From Telluria antibiotica (GTDB lineage: Bacteria > Pseudomonadota > Gammaproteobacteria > Burkholderiales > Burkholderiaceae_D): 64,000 nucleotides of DNA. Location of the stretch: assembly GCF_011682055.1 (NCBI RefSeq), contig NZ_JAAQOM010000003.1, forward strand, positions 457,621 through 521,620, read 5' to 3'. Numbering within the stretch: position 1 is the first letter of the stretch; the number at the start of each line of letters is the position of its first letter. The notes beneath the pieces are model-generated. The model was not told the origin of the DNA. It searched no databases and was given only the letters and a program-made list of their open reading frames with translations. Positions 10,289 through 19,855 of the stretch are shown piece by piece. The position numbers were made by a program, and so were the translations under genes.

Positions 10289-12142
10289 TTAGCGCGGCGC
10301 AGCCGGGCACTTCACCGGCGGTGTCACCCTTTCCAGTCGGCCTCGTACACCACCCACCAGCACGTCCGCAAGCTCCGGCGTGGTCACGTCGACCTTGCCG
10401 GCGGCCAACGCCGCGTCCGCTGCCGGGCAATCCACGCCCGGCAGCGACACCGTGGCCAGCGCCGACCAGCCGCCTTGCGCGTCTTCCTGCAGCACGAGGC
10501 TGCTCTGGGACGCCGCCGGCCGCTCGAACAGCAGCACTTCCGGCTTGCCGTCACCGGTCACGTCCAGCAGGAAGACATCGCAGACCCGGCCGACGTCACG
10601 CAGGCAAGCCGGATACTGGTAGGCCGGTTCCCTGGCTGCCCAGTCGGTGCGCAGGAAGGTGTCCGGCAGGCGCGCGCCGTCCGGATGCACGTGCAGGTTG
10701 GCCGCCAGTTCGAGCGGCCGCGGCGCGACTTCCTTGCGGTCCCAGCGGCTCTCCATCCGGCGCACGGCGGCGATGCGCCGCACGACGTCCGCATCGGGCA
10801 CCGGCATGCGCTCGAGCCGGTCGAGTGCCGCGCGCCCGAAGCGTGCGCCGTCGAAGCGCAGGAAGGCGAAATCGAACGCATCGGGCTTGACCTTGCCGGA
10901 CGCCAGCCGCGCGACCTGGCTGTCCACCGAGATCCGGGCCGGGTCGAGCAGCGGCGAGAACAGCGCCAGCAGCACCCCCAGCAGGACGAAGGCGACGCCG
11001 ATGTTCACCCGGGCCAGCAACGTCAGCCAGCCGGGGCGCAGGCCGGCGCAGAAGTAGCCGGCCGCGTAGCAGGCCGCCACCAGCATGCAGGCAGCGGCGT
11101 CGATACGGTCGGCGCTCCAGCCGTAGTCGCGCACCCGCAGGAACAGGGCATACATCGCGATCAGCACGAGCGGCGCCAGCAGCAGGGCGGCGATGCGCGC
11201 GGCCACGCGCACGACGCGCGCGACGGCGCGCTCGTCCTCGCCCTGCTGCCACGCGGCGTTGACGAGCACCACGCAGGCGGCGGCAGCGCACAGCAGCACC
11301 GATGCCGCGTGCTTCGTGTTCCACAGCGGCGCCAGGCCCGTGAAGGGCAGGGCGGCCAGGAAGCCGCCGATCAGCAGCACGGTGACCGGCAACAGCCAGG
11401 ACAGCAACACCAGCAGCAGGCCGCGGATGCCGCGCACGATGGCGGGACGCACGTCGGTCAGGTGCATCGCGCAGGCGAAGGCGAAGGCCGTCACGGGAAT
11501 CGCGAACCAGGATTCGCGCATCAACCTGGTGAGGAAGTCCAGCTTGACCAGCTCGAACAGCTCGGCGCCGAGCGCCAGCACCAGCCAGGTGATCCCGGTG
11601 AACAGGCCGCTGAAGGCCAGTTGCACGCCGAGCTTCCAGGCGGTGTCGAAATAGGTGGGGTAGGCGGCGATGCGACGGCCGTCGCGCACGGCGGCCAGCA
11701 CCAGCGTGTGCGCGATGAAAAAGCCGGCGGCGGCGAAGAACCCCAGGCGCCACGACGGGAACGGCGAACGGTCGACGCCGCGCGTGCCATATCGGTGCGC
11801 CGCCTGGGACGCCTGCAGCGGCAGGTCGGCGACGCGCCAGGCGTCGTAGCCGGCCAACGCCGCCAGCAGCAGCGCCGCGCAGCATCCCCACAGGACGAGC
11901 CGGCGCCGGTCCAGGTGGCCGAGGCCGGAGATCAGGATCAGCGGCACGAAGAATGCAACCAGCACCAGCGGCCCGAATACCAGCGGCTGGGTGGCCGGCC
12001 AGCTGGAGGTCGTCGTGGCGTGGTACAGGAGGTACAGCAGCAGGCCTTGCAGCAGGCCCAGCAGGATGCGCCAGCCGCCGACCCGGGGCAGGGTCAGCAG
12101 CGGCGGTTCGGCGGAAAGACGGGCGGCATCGGACGGTTGCAT
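10289..12142 (-). CDS. DUF4153-type multi-pass membrane protein
   Basis: A 617-residue protein with roughly the first 400 residues made of about eleven hydrophobic segments, then a ~200-residue soluble C-terminal domain. The pattern, including GWRILLGLLQGLLLYLLY near the N-terminus, is that of the DUF4153 family; the function of that family is not established. The soluble tail contains DVTGDGKPEVLLFERP, an FG-GAP-like segment. The gene stands alone, with a REP-like pair downstream and lysA upstream. Family call is from pattern recognition only. Confidence 0.8.
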   Translation of the reverse strand: MQPSDAARLSAEPPLLTLPRVGGWRILLGLLQGLLLYLLYHATTTSSWPATQPLVFGPLVLVAFFVPLILISGLGHLDRRRLVLWGCCAALLLAALAGYDAWRVADLPLQASQAAHRYGTRGVDRSPFPSWRLGFFAAAGFFIAHTLVLAAVRDGRRIAAYPTYFDTAWKLGVQLAFSGLFTGITWLVLALGAELFELVKLDFLTRLMRESWFAIPVTAFAFACAMHLTDVRPAIVRGIRGLLLVLLSWLLPVTVLLIGGFLAALPFTGLAPLWNTKHAASVLLCAAAACVVLVNAAWQQGEDERAVARVVRVAARIAALLLAPLVLIAMYALFLRVRDYGWSADRIDAAACMLVAACYAAGYFCAGLRPGWLTLLARVNIGVAFVLLGVLLALFSPLLDPARISVDSQVARLASGKVKPDAFDFAFLRFDGARFGRAALDRLERMPVPDADVVRRIAAVRRMESRWDRKEVAPRPLELAANLHVHPDGARLPDTFLRTDWAAREPAYQYPACLRDVGRVCDVFLLDVTGDGKPEVLLFERPAASQSSLVLQEDAQGGWSALATVSLPGVDCPAADAALAAGKVDVTTPELADVLVGGVRGRLERVTPPVKCPAAPR

Positions 12143-12201
12143 GCGGATCTCCGGTGGTAGACCGGCGATCTTAGCATCCGTGCACGTGCCGAAAACTCTC
12201 C

Positions 12202-13476
12202 TTATCTCACCATCGATTCCAGCGCGAACAGCTCCGCCGGATTCTCGCGGCGGCGGATCACGTGCACCTGGTCGCCATCGATGAGCACCTCGGCCGCGCG
12301 GCCGCGCGTGTTGTAGTTCGAGGCCATCGTGAAGCCATAGGCACCGGCCGCCATCATCGCGAGCACGTCGCCCGGCTCGACGGCCAGCGCGCGGTCGCGC
12401 GCGAGCCAGTCACCCGATTCGCAGATGGGGCCGACGAGGTCGTACGTGACGGCGGCGGCATCGCGCTGCACGACCGGCTTGACGTCCATCCAGGCCTGGT
12501 ACAGCGTGGGGCGCGCCATGTCGTTCATCGCAGCGTCGACGACGCAGAAATTCTTTTCCTCGCCCGGCTTCAGGAATTCCACCGACATCAGCAGGACGCC
12601 CGTGTTGCCCACGATGGAGCGGCCCGGTTCGAAGATCACCTTGATGGGACGGCCGCCGTGCTTCTCGGCGCGCCAGGCGTCCACGCGCGCGAACACGCGC
12701 TCGACGTAGTGGGCGATCGGCACCGGCGAGTCCTCGCCCGTGCCGTAGTCGATGCCGAGGCCGCCGCCCACGTCCAGGTGGTGGATGTGGATGCCCTCGC
12801 CGTCCAGCGTGTCGATCAGCTCGATCAGCTTGTCCAGCGCTTCCAGCAGCGGCGCGTCGTCCAGCAGCTGCGAGCCGATGTGGCAGTCGATGCCGACGAC
12901 GTCCAGGTGCGGCAGCTTGGCGGCGGTGCGGTACGTGTCCAGCGCGTCCGAGAACGCGACGCCGAACTTGCTGGCCTTCAGGCCGGTGGCGATGTACGGG
13001 TGCGTCTTCGGATCGACGTTCGGGTTCACGCGCAGCGAGACGGGTGCGCGCTTGCCCATGCGGCCCGCGACCTCGTTGATGCGGTGCAGCTCGGGAATCG
13101 ACTCGACGTTGAAGCACAGGATGCCTTTTTCCAGCGCCAGCGCGATCTCGGCCGCGGTCTTGCCCACGCCCGAGAAGATCACCTTGCCCGGGTCGCCGCC
13201 GGCCGCGATCACGCGCAGCAGCTCGCCGCCCGACACGATGTCGAAGCCTGCGCCTTGGCGCGCGAGCAGGTCGAGGATGGCCAGGTTGGAGTTCGCCTTC
13301 ATCGCATAGCAGACGAGCGCGTCGCGGCCCGCGCACGGGCGCGCGTAGCCGGCGAAGTTTTCCAGCAGCTGGGCTTTCGAATAGACGTAGGTCGGGCTGC
13401 CGTGTTCCGTGGCGATGTTGGACAGGGGGACGCGTTCGGCGTGCAGGACGCCGTCTTGGTAGGTGAAGTGCGACAT
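12202..13476 (-). CDS. lysA: Diaminopimelate decarboxylase
   Basis: Last step of lysine synthesis: PLP-dependent decarboxylation of meso-diaminopimelate. The 424 residues are full length. The PLP-binding lysine is in CYAMKANSN, the phosphate-binding glycine run is GGGLGIDYG, and the C-terminal domain has FEPGRSIVGNTG and CESGDWLARDR, the latter with the active-site cysteine. The ATG at 13476 (MSHFTYQDGVL) is chosen over an upstream extension with arginine/proline-rich sequence that overlaps lptM. It starts 7 bp after lptM, an arrangement common in proteobacteria. Confidence 0.97.
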   Translation of the reverse strand: MSHFTYQDGVLHAERVPLSNIATEHGSPTYVYSKAQLLENFAGYARPCAGRDALVCYAMKANSNLAILDLLARQGAGFDIVSGGELLRVIAAGGDPGKVIFSGVGKTAAEIALALEKGILCFNVESIPELHRINEVAGRMGKRAPVSLRVNPNVDPKTHPYIATGLKASKFGVAFSDALDTYRTAAKLPHLDVVGIDCHIGSQLLDDAPLLEALDKLIELIDTLDGEGIHIHHLDVGGGLGIDYGTGEDSPVPIAHYVERVFARVDAWRAEKHGGRPIKVIFEPGRSIVGNTGVLLMSVEFLKPGEEKNFCVVDAAMNDMARPTLYQAWMDVKPVVQRDAAAVTYDLVGPICESGDWLARDRALAVEPGDVLAMMAAGAYGFTMASNYNTRGRAAEVLIDGDQVHVIRRRENPAELFALESMVR

Positions 13477-13483
13477 GATGTGC

Positions 13484-13774
13484 TTACTGTTGGGTGGCCG
13501 GCGAGGGCGGGTTCGGGGCGGGCGTATCGTTGGCGCCACCGATCGGTGGCGTCACGCCGGCGGCGGGGGCCGGCGGCTTGAGCTGGGTGACCGGGGTGGT
13601 GGCGTCCGTCGTGTTCGTCGTGCCGGCCGCCGCCGTCGCGGGGGTGTGCGCGACGGCGTGGGGAGCGGGTGGCTTGGGCATGTAGAGCGGACCGGTCTGG
13701 CCGCAGGCCGACAGCACCACCAGGGTCGCCAGGCTTGTCAGGAGCGCAAATGGGGACTTCACGATTAGAATCAC
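13484..13774 (-). CDS. lptM: Small LPS-transport-associated lipoprotein LptM (YifL-type)
   Basis: A short lipoprotein: signal peptide and lipobox LSAC followed directly by GQTGPLYMPKPP, which matches the conserved N-terminus of LptM, known in E. coli to help LptD assembly. The rest is a proline/alanine/threonine-rich tail. Both candidate starts are GTG (13774, giving 96 residues, or 13762, giving 92) and neither has a strong ribosome binding site. It leads into lysA and is divergent from cyaY, with only about 30 bp between the starts, so the promoters must overlap. Confidence 0.88.
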   Translation of the reverse strand: MILIVKSPFALLTSLATLVVLSACGQTGPLYMPKPPAPHAVAHTPATAAAGTTNTTDATTPVTQLKPPAPAAGVTPPIGGANDTPAPNPPSPATQQ

Positions 13775-13803
13775 GGTTTGATTAGCAGACCTTGGAGTGT
13801 AGC

Positions 13804-14133
13804 ATGACCGAATCCGAATTTTTGGCCCTGGCCGAGTCCACGCTGAGCGACATCGAGCACAAGTTCGACCGCCTGTTCGAGCAGGACATCGTCGACGTCG
13901 AGTGCAAGCGCAGCGGCAACGTGCTCGAGATCGAGTTCGTCGACAACGGCTCGAAGATCATCATCAACAGCCAGGCGCCGTTGCAGGAAATGTGGATCGC
14001 GGCGCGCGCCGGCGGCTTCCACTACAAGCGCGTGGGCGACGAGTGGCGCAATACGCGCGACAACACGGAGTTCTTCACGGCGTTGTCCGATTTCGCGACG
14101 CAGCAGGGTGGCGCGCCGGTCAAGTTGCGTTGA
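13804..14133 (+). CDS. cyaY: Frataxin homologue CyaY
   Basis: An iron-binding protein of 109 residues that regulates iron-sulfur cluster assembly in the cytoplasm. The acidic first helix (TESEFLALAESTLSDIEHKFD) and the sheet with QAPLQEMWIAA, GGFHYKR and the final EFFTALSDF are typical. The ATG at 13804 has GGAG 9 bp upstream. It is transcribed away from lptM-lysA, the usual order in beta- and gammaproteobacteria. Confidence 0.95.
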   Translation: MTESEFLALAESTLSDIEHKFDRLFEQDIVDVECKRSGNVLEIEFVDNGSKIIINSQAPLQEMWIAARAGGFHYKRVGDEWRNTRDNTEFFTALSDFATQQGGAPVKLR

Positions 14134-14151
14134 CCGGCGGTTGAACGGCAT

Positions 14152-14232
14152 GGTGGGCACGGGGTGCCCACCCTACGGATTGATGCAAACATGCGCCGAT
14201 GACGTCGTAGGGTGGGCGGCCCTCCGCCCACC
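14152..14232. repeat. REP-like pair, outward orientation
   Basis: One copy at 14152-14176 (GGTGGGCACGGGGTGCCCACC) and one at 14207-14232 (GTAGGGTGGGCGGCCC...) with about 30 bp between. They lie between the convergent 3' ends of cyaY and mrcA. Confidence 0.85.
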
Positions 14233-14247
14233 ATCACCGCGTGACCA

Positions 14248-16602
14248 TCAAAACAACTCGTTGCGGACCGCGTCGCGTGATTTCTGCTCGGCCGCCGGTT
14301 GCGCCGCGCCCACGTCGAGCGACTGCACACCGGTGCCCGGCGGGTTCTCGGCGTAATAGTACTCGTCGCCGTACTGCACGAGACCCGGCGGCGCCGGCCG
14401 GTCCACGACCGGCTCGTTCTTCAGCGCCTTCTGCATGAACCCGATCCAGATCGGCAGCGCCAGGCCGCCGCCCGTTTCCTTGTTGCCCAGGTTGCGCGGC
14501 TGGTCGTAGCCGATCCACGCGATGCCCACCAGGTGCGGCTGGTAGCCGGCGAACCAGGCGTCGATAGAATCGTTCGTCGTCCCCGTCTTGCCCGCGATGT
14601 CCGGGCGCTTCAGCACCTGTCCCGCCTTCGCCGCCGTGCCGTAGCGGGCCACGTCCTTCAGCATGCTGTCCATCAGCCACGCGTTGCGCTCGTCGATGAC
14701 GCGGTTGGAGTCGACGCCGGCGCGGTCCGGACGCGCTTCCGACAAGACCTTGCCATCCGCATCCGTCACCTTCGAGATCAGGTAGGGGCTGACCCGGTAG
14801 CCGCCGTTGGCGAACACGGAATAGGCGCCCGCCATCTGCAGCGGCGTCGTCGCGCCCGCGCCCAGGGCCAGCGTGAGGTACGGCGGGTTCTTGTCCGCGT
14901 CGAAGCCGAAGCGCGTCGCGTATTCCTGGCCGTAGCGGGCGCCGATCTTGTTCAGGATGCGGATCGAGATCATGTTCTTCGACTTGGTCAGGCCGCGCCG
15001 CATCGTCATCGGGCCTTCGTACTTACCGTCGTAGTTCTTCGGCTCCCACGCCTGGCCGCCCGTCGCGCCGGCGTCGAACGAGATCGGCGCGTCGTTGATG
15101 AGGGTCGCGGGCGAGAAGCCGCGTTCCAGCGACGCGGAATAGATGAACGGCTTGAACGAGGAGCCGGGCTGGCGCCATGCCTGCGTCACGTGGTTGAACT
15201 TGCTGCGGTTGAAGTCGAAGCCGCCCACCAGCGCGCGGATCGCGCCATCGTCCGGGCTCACGGCGATGAACGCGGATTCCACTTCCGGCATCTGCGTGAT
15301 GCTCCACGACGATGAGCCCCCGTCCTGCATGACGCGGATGACGGCGCCGCGGCGCACGCGCCGCGTTTCGGCCGCTTTCGGCGACAGCCACTCGCGCGCG
15401 AACGCGATGCCCGGCCCCGTGAGCGTGATTTCCTCGCCGGACGCCAGCACGGCCTTCACCTGCGTGGGCGACGCCGACAGCACGATGGCGGCCACGATGT
15501 CGTCGGAATCGGGATGCTCGGCCAGCTCCGCCTCGATGGCCTCGTCGGCCTCGCTCTTCGTGGACGGGATCTCGATGTATTTTTCCGGACCGCGGTACGG
15601 GTGGCGGCGCTCGTAGTCCATCACGCCGCGGCGCAGCGCGAGGTAGGCGGCGTCCTGGTCGGCCTTCGTGATCGTCGTGAACACGTTCAGGCCGCGCGTG
15701 TACGTGTCTTCCTTGAACTGTTCGTAGACGAGCTGGCGCGCCATCTCGGCCACGTATTCCGCGTGTACGCCGAACGCCGTGCTGTCCGTCTTGATCTTGA
15801 GCTGCTCGTTCTTCGCCTGTTCGTACTGGGCGTCGTTAATGTAGTGCAGGTCGTGCATGCGCTGCAGGATGTACTGCTGGCGCTGGCGCGCGCGCTTCGG
15901 GTTCACGACGGGGTTGTACGCGGACGGCGCCTTCGGCAGGCCGGCCAGCATCGCCGCCTCGGCGATCGAGATGTCCTTCAAGTCCTTGCCGAAATAGATC
16001 TGCGCGGCCGACGAGAAGCCGAACGCGCGCTGGCCCAGGTAGATCTGGTTCATGTAGACCTCGAGGATCTGGTCCTTCGTGAGGTTCTTCTCGATCTTGT
16101 ACGCGAGCAGCGCCTCGTACGCCTTGCGCTTCAGCGTCTGTTCCGACGACAGGAAGAAGTTGCGCGCGACCTGCTGCGTGATCGTGGACGCGCCCTGGCG
16201 CGCGCCGCCCGTCGCGTTGTGCAGCGCCGCGCGCAGGATGCCCCAGTAGTCGATGCCGCCATGTTCGTAGAAGCGGTCGTCCTCGATCGCGAGCACGGCC
16301 CGCTTCATCACGTCCGGGATGTCCTTGAAGTGGACGAGGGTACGGCGCTCCTCGCCGAATTCGCCGATCAGCACGTTGTCGGCCGTGAAGATCCGCAGCG
16401 GCATCTTCGGCCGGTAATCGGTGAGGGTGTCGAGCGCGGGCAGGTTCGGGTAGGCCATCGCCAGCGCGAACACGACCACCAGCACCCCGCACACGGCCAG
16501 TCCCCCCAGGGTGGCGAAGAGGGTCAGCAGGATGCGCTTCGGGGTGTGCTTGGGCGAAGAAGACTGCGGCGCGGGGTTGCCGCCGTTTCGAGATGCTTTC
16601 AT
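14248..16602 (-). CDS. mrcA: Penicillin-binding protein 1A, bifunctional peptidoglycan synthase
   Basis: A class A PBP of 784 residues that polymerises and cross-links peptidoglycan. One N-terminal membrane anchor (LLTLFATLGGLAVCGVLVVV) is followed by the transglycosylase domain with EDDRFYEHGGIDYWG and GASTITQQVARN, and a transpeptidase domain with SSFK (SxxK serine), SKN and KTGTTND. An alternative ATG at 16635 would add 11 residues; neither start has a clear ribosome binding site. It is divergent from pilM, the same arrangement as in many beta- and gammaproteobacteria. Confidence 0.96.
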   Translation of the reverse strand: MKASRNGGNPAPQSSSPKHTPKRILLTLFATLGGLAVCGVLVVVFALAMAYPNLPALDTLTDYRPKMPLRIFTADNVLIGEFGEERRTLVHFKDIPDVMKRAVLAIEDDRFYEHGGIDYWGILRAALHNATGGARQGASTITQQVARNFFLSSEQTLKRKAYEALLAYKIEKNLTKDQILEVYMNQIYLGQRAFGFSSAAQIYFGKDLKDISIAEAAMLAGLPKAPSAYNPVVNPKRARQRQQYILQRMHDLHYINDAQYEQAKNEQLKIKTDSTAFGVHAEYVAEMARQLVYEQFKEDTYTRGLNVFTTITKADQDAAYLALRRGVMDYERRHPYRGPEKYIEIPSTKSEADEAIEAELAEHPDSDDIVAAIVLSASPTQVKAVLASGEEITLTGPGIAFAREWLSPKAAETRRVRRGAVIRVMQDGGSSSWSITQMPEVESAFIAVSPDDGAIRALVGGFDFNRSKFNHVTQAWRQPGSSFKPFIYSASLERGFSPATLINDAPISFDAGATGGQAWEPKNYDGKYEGPMTMRRGLTKSKNMISIRILNKIGARYGQEYATRFGFDADKNPPYLTLALGAGATTPLQMAGAYSVFANGGYRVSPYLISKVTDADGKVLSEARPDRAGVDSNRVIDERNAWLMDSMLKDVARYGTAAKAGQVLKRPDIAGKTGTTNDSIDAWFAGYQPHLVGIAWIGYDQPRNLGNKETGGGLALPIWIGFMQKALKNEPVVDRPAPPGLVQYGDEYYYAENPPGTGVQSLDVGAAQPAAEQKSRDAVRNELF

Positions 16603-16921
16603 GCGGATGTGGCTCGCTTTATTGATCCAGTTCATTATAAGTCACGCTTGTATCTGAAGCACTCCTAGACAAGCGAACAACAGGTGTGAAGAGTCCTGCA
16701 ATATTGATCGATATCAGGGTGTAACGAAGTGTCGCTTTCCTGCTTCGTCACTATATGTTCCCGTGCAGAAATTTCTTGTCCTCGTAGATCAGTATTGCTA
16801 CGATTCAAGGCGGTGCCTGTTATATGCACGCCGTATGTCTACATTTATCAATAGTTCCCCACGCGGGCGTTAGCCGTTCCGAAACGCCGGAACGCAGAAG
16901 TAGCAGAGAGGGAGTGCGCTC
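16603..16921. other. Divergent promoter region mrcA / pilM
   Basis: 319 bp without a gene and distinctly more AT-rich than its surroundings, as expected of a divergent promoter region. A candidate promoter for pilM is annotated separately. No repeat of the REP-like family is present. Confidence 0.7.
16776..16804 (+). promoter_or_regulatory. Candidate sigma-70 promoter for pilM
   Basis: TTGTCC at 16776-16781 and TACGAT at 16799-16804 with a 17-bp spacer, each matching four of six consensus positions. It would leave a leader of about 110 bp before the GTG start of pilM. Confidence 0.35.
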
Positions 16922-17995
16922 GTGATCAGTCTAGGTTCCTTGTTCGGACAGAAGAGCCCGCCGTTGATCGGACTCGACATCAGTACGTCCGGCGTGCGCC
17001 TGGTCGAGTTGTCCGATGGCGGCAAGGGTGACTTGCGGCTGGAGCGCCATGCGGTGGAACCGCTGCCGCGCGGCGCCGTCGTCGACGGCAACATCGAGAA
17101 CATCGAGGCCGTGTCGGACGCCGTGCGCCGCGTCGTGCAGAAGAGTGGCACGCGCATCAAGCACGTGGCGCTCGGCATGCCGCCGGCCGCCGTCATCACC
17201 AAGAAGATCATCTTGCCGGCCGGCCTGCCGGAAGACCAGCTCGAAGTGCAGGTCGAGTCCGAGGCCAGCCAGTACATCCCGTTTGCGCTGGACGAGGTCA
17301 GCCTCGACTTCGACGTGATCGGACCGGCCGCCAACGCGCCGGAAGACATGGAAGTGATGCTGGCCGCCGCGCGCCGCGAAAAGGTCGAGGACCGCGTCGC
17401 GATCGCCGAGGCCGCGGGCCTGACGGCCACCGTGATGGACATCGAATCGTACGCCGCCCGCGCCGCGCTGCAACGCCTGCTCGACGCGGACAACGCGCCG
17501 AAGGACCGCATCGTCGCGCTGTTCCAGATCGGCGCGCAGGCGACGCACGTGTCGATGCTGCAGAACGGCGAGACGGTGTACGAGCGCGAGCAGCCGTTCG
17601 GCGGCGTGCAGCTCACGCAGGACATCGTGCGCGCCTACGGCCTCTCGTTCGAGGAAGCGGAAACGCGCAAGAAGGCGGGCGACCTGCCCGACAACTTCCG
17701 CGCCGACCTCTTGGGCCCGTGGCTGGAGAACGCCGCGCTGGAAGTCACGCGCGCGATCCAGTTCTTCTACACGTCGACGCCGTACACGCGCATCGACCAG
17801 ATCCTGATCGCCGGCGGCAGCGCGCAGCTGCCCGGCCTGCCCGACATCATCGCCGGCCGCACGCGCATCGCCACAATCGTCGTGGAGCCGTTCGCGGGCA
17901 TGCAGCTGGGACCGAACGTGCGCGAGCAGCAGCTGCGCCAGGACGCCCCCGGCTATCTCGTCGCCTGCGGCCTGGCACTGCGGAGGTTCGGCTGA
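16922..17995 (+). CDS. pilM: Type IV pilus inner-membrane platform protein PilM
   Basis: A cytoplasmic actin-fold (FtsA-like) protein of 357 residues that binds the N-terminal tail of PilN and links it to the pilus motor. IGLDISTSGVRLVEL is the first phosphate-binding strand-turn and LIAGGSAQLPGL the second. The start is GTG at 16922, preceded by GAGAGGGAG. Its TGA overlaps the ATG of pilN, so translation is coupled. First gene of pilMNOPQ. Confidence 0.96.
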   Translation: MISLGSLFGQKSPPLIGLDISTSGVRLVELSDGGKGDLRLERHAVEPLPRGAVVDGNIENIEAVSDAVRRVVQKSGTRIKHVALGMPPAAVITKKIILPAGLPEDQLEVQVESEASQYIPFALDEVSLDFDVIGPAANAPEDMEVMLAAARREKVEDRVAIAEAAGLTATVMDIESYAARAALQRLLDADNAPKDRIVALFQIGAQATHVSMLQNGETVYEREQPFGGVQLTQDIVRAYGLSFEEAETRKKAGDLPDNFRADLLGPWLENAALEVTRAIQFFYTSTPYTRIDQILIAGGSAQLPGLPDIIAGRTRIATIVVEPFAGMQLGPNVREQQLRQDAPGYLVACGLALRRFG

Positions 17996-18642
17996 TGATC
18001 CGCATTAACCTGCTCCCGCACCGGGAAGCGAAACGCAAGCAGAAGCAGGCCGCGTTCGCCGCGCTGCTCGCGCTGGGCGGCATCGCCGGCGCCGCGCTCG
18101 TGCTGCTCGTGGGCGGCTACAACGCGAGCCGCATCGCCGTCCACAACGAACGCAACCTCGTCCTCAAGAACGCGAACGCGGAACTGGACAAGAAGATCAG
18201 CAAGATCGCCAGCCTGAAGGCGGAGATCGAGGCGCTGAAGGCGCGCCAGCAGGCCGTCGAGGACTTGCAGGGCGACCGCAACCAGCCCGTCTACCTGCTC
18301 GACGAACTGGTGCGCCAGACGCCGGAGGGCGTGTACCTGAAAGGCTTCAAGCAGGACGGCCAGCGCGTGCTGCTGAACGGCTATGCGCAGTCGCAGGAAC
18401 GCGTCGCGGAATTCCTGCGTAACCTGTCCGGCAACTCGCCGTGGCTCGAGCGTCCGGACCTGACCGAGGTGCGTGCCGCCATGGTCACGCAAGGCAAGAC
18501 CCCACGCAAGGTCGTCGAATTCACGCTGAACGTCTCCATCAAGCGCAACCGCGCGAGCGACGACGATAGCAAGGGCGGCAAGCCGACCGCGGCAAAAACA
18601 GGCGCAACCGCGGGCGCAACCGCGGGCGCGAGCAAGCCATGA
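17995..18642 (+). CDS. pilN: Type IV pilus alignment protein PilN
   Basis: A 215-residue inner-membrane protein. The conserved cytoplasmic tail MIRINLLPHREAKRK (PilM-binding) is followed by one transmembrane segment (FAALLALGGIAGAALVLLVGG), a coiled coil rich in lysine and glutamate, and a periplasmic ferredoxin-like domain. The last ~20 residues are a low-complexity tail in which a 12-bp GC-rich unit repeats (GATAGATAGA). The start overlaps pilM by one base and the stop overlaps pilO by four. Confidence 0.95.
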   Translation: MIRINLLPHREAKRKQKQAAFAALLALGGIAGAALVLLVGGYNASRIAVHNERNLVLKNANAELDKKISKIASLKAEIEALKARQQAVEDLQGDRNQPVYLLDELVRQTPEGVYLKGFKQDGQRVLLNGYAQSQERVAEFLRNLSGNSPWLERPDLTEVRAAMVTQGKTPRKVVEFTLNVSIKRNRASDDDSKGGKPTAAKTGATAGATAGASKP

Positions 18643-19319
18643 AGAACATCGACCTGAAACAGACTTTCGCCGACCTGGCGGCCCAGTTCGAGGGCCTGCA
18701 GGGACGCCACCCGGGCCTGTGGCCGCTGGCCCCGCGCCTGCTGTGCGCCGCGGGCGTGATGGCCGTCGTCGTGGGCCTCGGCTACTTCTTTTACTGGAGC
18801 GGCCAGTTCGAGGAACAGGATGCGCTGGCCGCGCAGGAACTCAAGCTGCGCGACGACTACAAGCTCAAGATGGCGCAGGCCATCAACCTGGATGCGCTGG
18901 AAGCCCAGCAGCAACAGGTGAACCGCTACGTCGAGCGCCTGGAGAAGCAGTTGCCGAGCAAGGCCGAGATGGCCGCGCTGCTGTCCGACATCAACCAGGC
19001 GGGCGTCGGCCGCGGCCTGCAGTTCGAGCTGTTCAAGCCGGGCCAGGTCGTCGTCAAGGATTACTATGCCGAGCTGCCGATCGACATCAAGGTGGTGGGC
19101 ACCTACCACGACATCGGCGAATTCGCGGCCGACATGGCGAAGATGCCCCGCATCGTCACCTTGAACAACCTGGCGCTCACCGCGGGCAAGGACGGCGCGC
19201 TGTCGCTGGAAGCCATCGCCAAGACCTTCCGCTACCTCGACCAGGACGAGCTGGATGCCCAGTCCAAGGCGCGCAAGGCCAAGAAGAAGACCCCGGACGG
19301 CAAGGAGGCCAAGGCATGA
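18639..19319 (+). CDS. pilO: Type IV pilus alignment protein PilO
   Basis: A 226-residue partner of PilN with the same plan: short cytoplasmic N-terminus, one membrane segment (LLCAAGVMAVVVGLGYFFYW), coiled coil with EAQQQQVNRYVERLEKQLP, and a periplasmic domain. The C-terminus is lysine-rich. It starts with an ATGA overlap at the pilN stop and ends with an ATGA overlap into pilP. Confidence 0.95.
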   Translation: MKNIDLKQTFADLAAQFEGLQGRHPGLWPLAPRLLCAAGVMAVVVGLGYFFYWSGQFEEQDALAAQELKLRDDYKLKMAQAINLDALEAQQQQVNRYVERLEKQLPSKAEMAALLSDINQAGVGRGLQFELFKPGQVVVKDYYAELPIDIKVVGTYHDIGEFAADMAKMPRIVTLNNLALTAGKDGALSLEAIAKTFRYLDQDELDAQSKARKAKKKTPDGKEAKA

Positions 19320-19855
19320 GCGCCCGCATCGTGATGGGCGGCCTGCTGGCCGCGACCCTGCTGGCCGGTTGCGGCGACAGCGACGTGCGCGAGGTGCGCG
19401 ACTGGATGGAACAGGTCAAGCGCGACACCCATCCGTCCGTGAAGCCGCTGCCCGAACCGAAAGATTTTCTCCCCTACGCCTATGGCGCGCGGGAAGCGGT
19501 CGACCCGTTCAATCCGACCAAGCTGCTGGGCGAACTGGCCCGTGCGGCGGCGACCTCGAACAACCCGAACCAGCCCGACCTCGCGCGCCCGCGCGAGCTG
19601 CTGGAGACCTTCCCGCTCGACACCATGCAGATGGTCGGCACGATGGAGAAGGGCGGCACCCGCTACGCCCTGCTGCAGGTGGACCGCTCGCTGTACCAGG
19701 TCAAGGCTGGCCAGCGCATCGGCCAGAACTTCGGCGTCGTCACGCACGTGGGCGACGACGTCGTCGACGTGCGCGAAGTGGTGCAGGACGCTGCCGGTGA
19801 ATGGACCGGCCGCATGTCCAAGCTGGAGCTGCAAACCAAGGAGAACCACAAATGA
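19316..19855 (+). CDS. pilP: Type IV pilus lipoprotein PilP
   Basis: A 179-residue lipoprotein with lipobox LLAGC at the N-terminus. It joins the PilNO complex to the secretin. The ~50-residue flexible region ends in AVDPFNPTKL, the segment that binds the secretin, and the C-terminal beta domain contains LLQVDRSLYQVKAGQRIGQNFG. The ATG at 19316 is chosen because it gives the signal peptide directly; a longer in-frame extension overlaps pilO and has no signal. Stop overlaps the pilQ start. Confidence 0.95.
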   Translation: MSARIVMGGLLAATLLAGCGDSDVREVRDWMEQVKRDTHPSVKPLPEPKDFLPYAYGAREAVDPFNPTKLLGELARAAATSNNPNQPDLARPRELLETFPLDTMQMVGTMEKGGTRYALLQVDRSLYQVKAGQRIGQNFGVVTHVGDDVVDVREVVQDAAGEWTGRMSKLELQTKENHK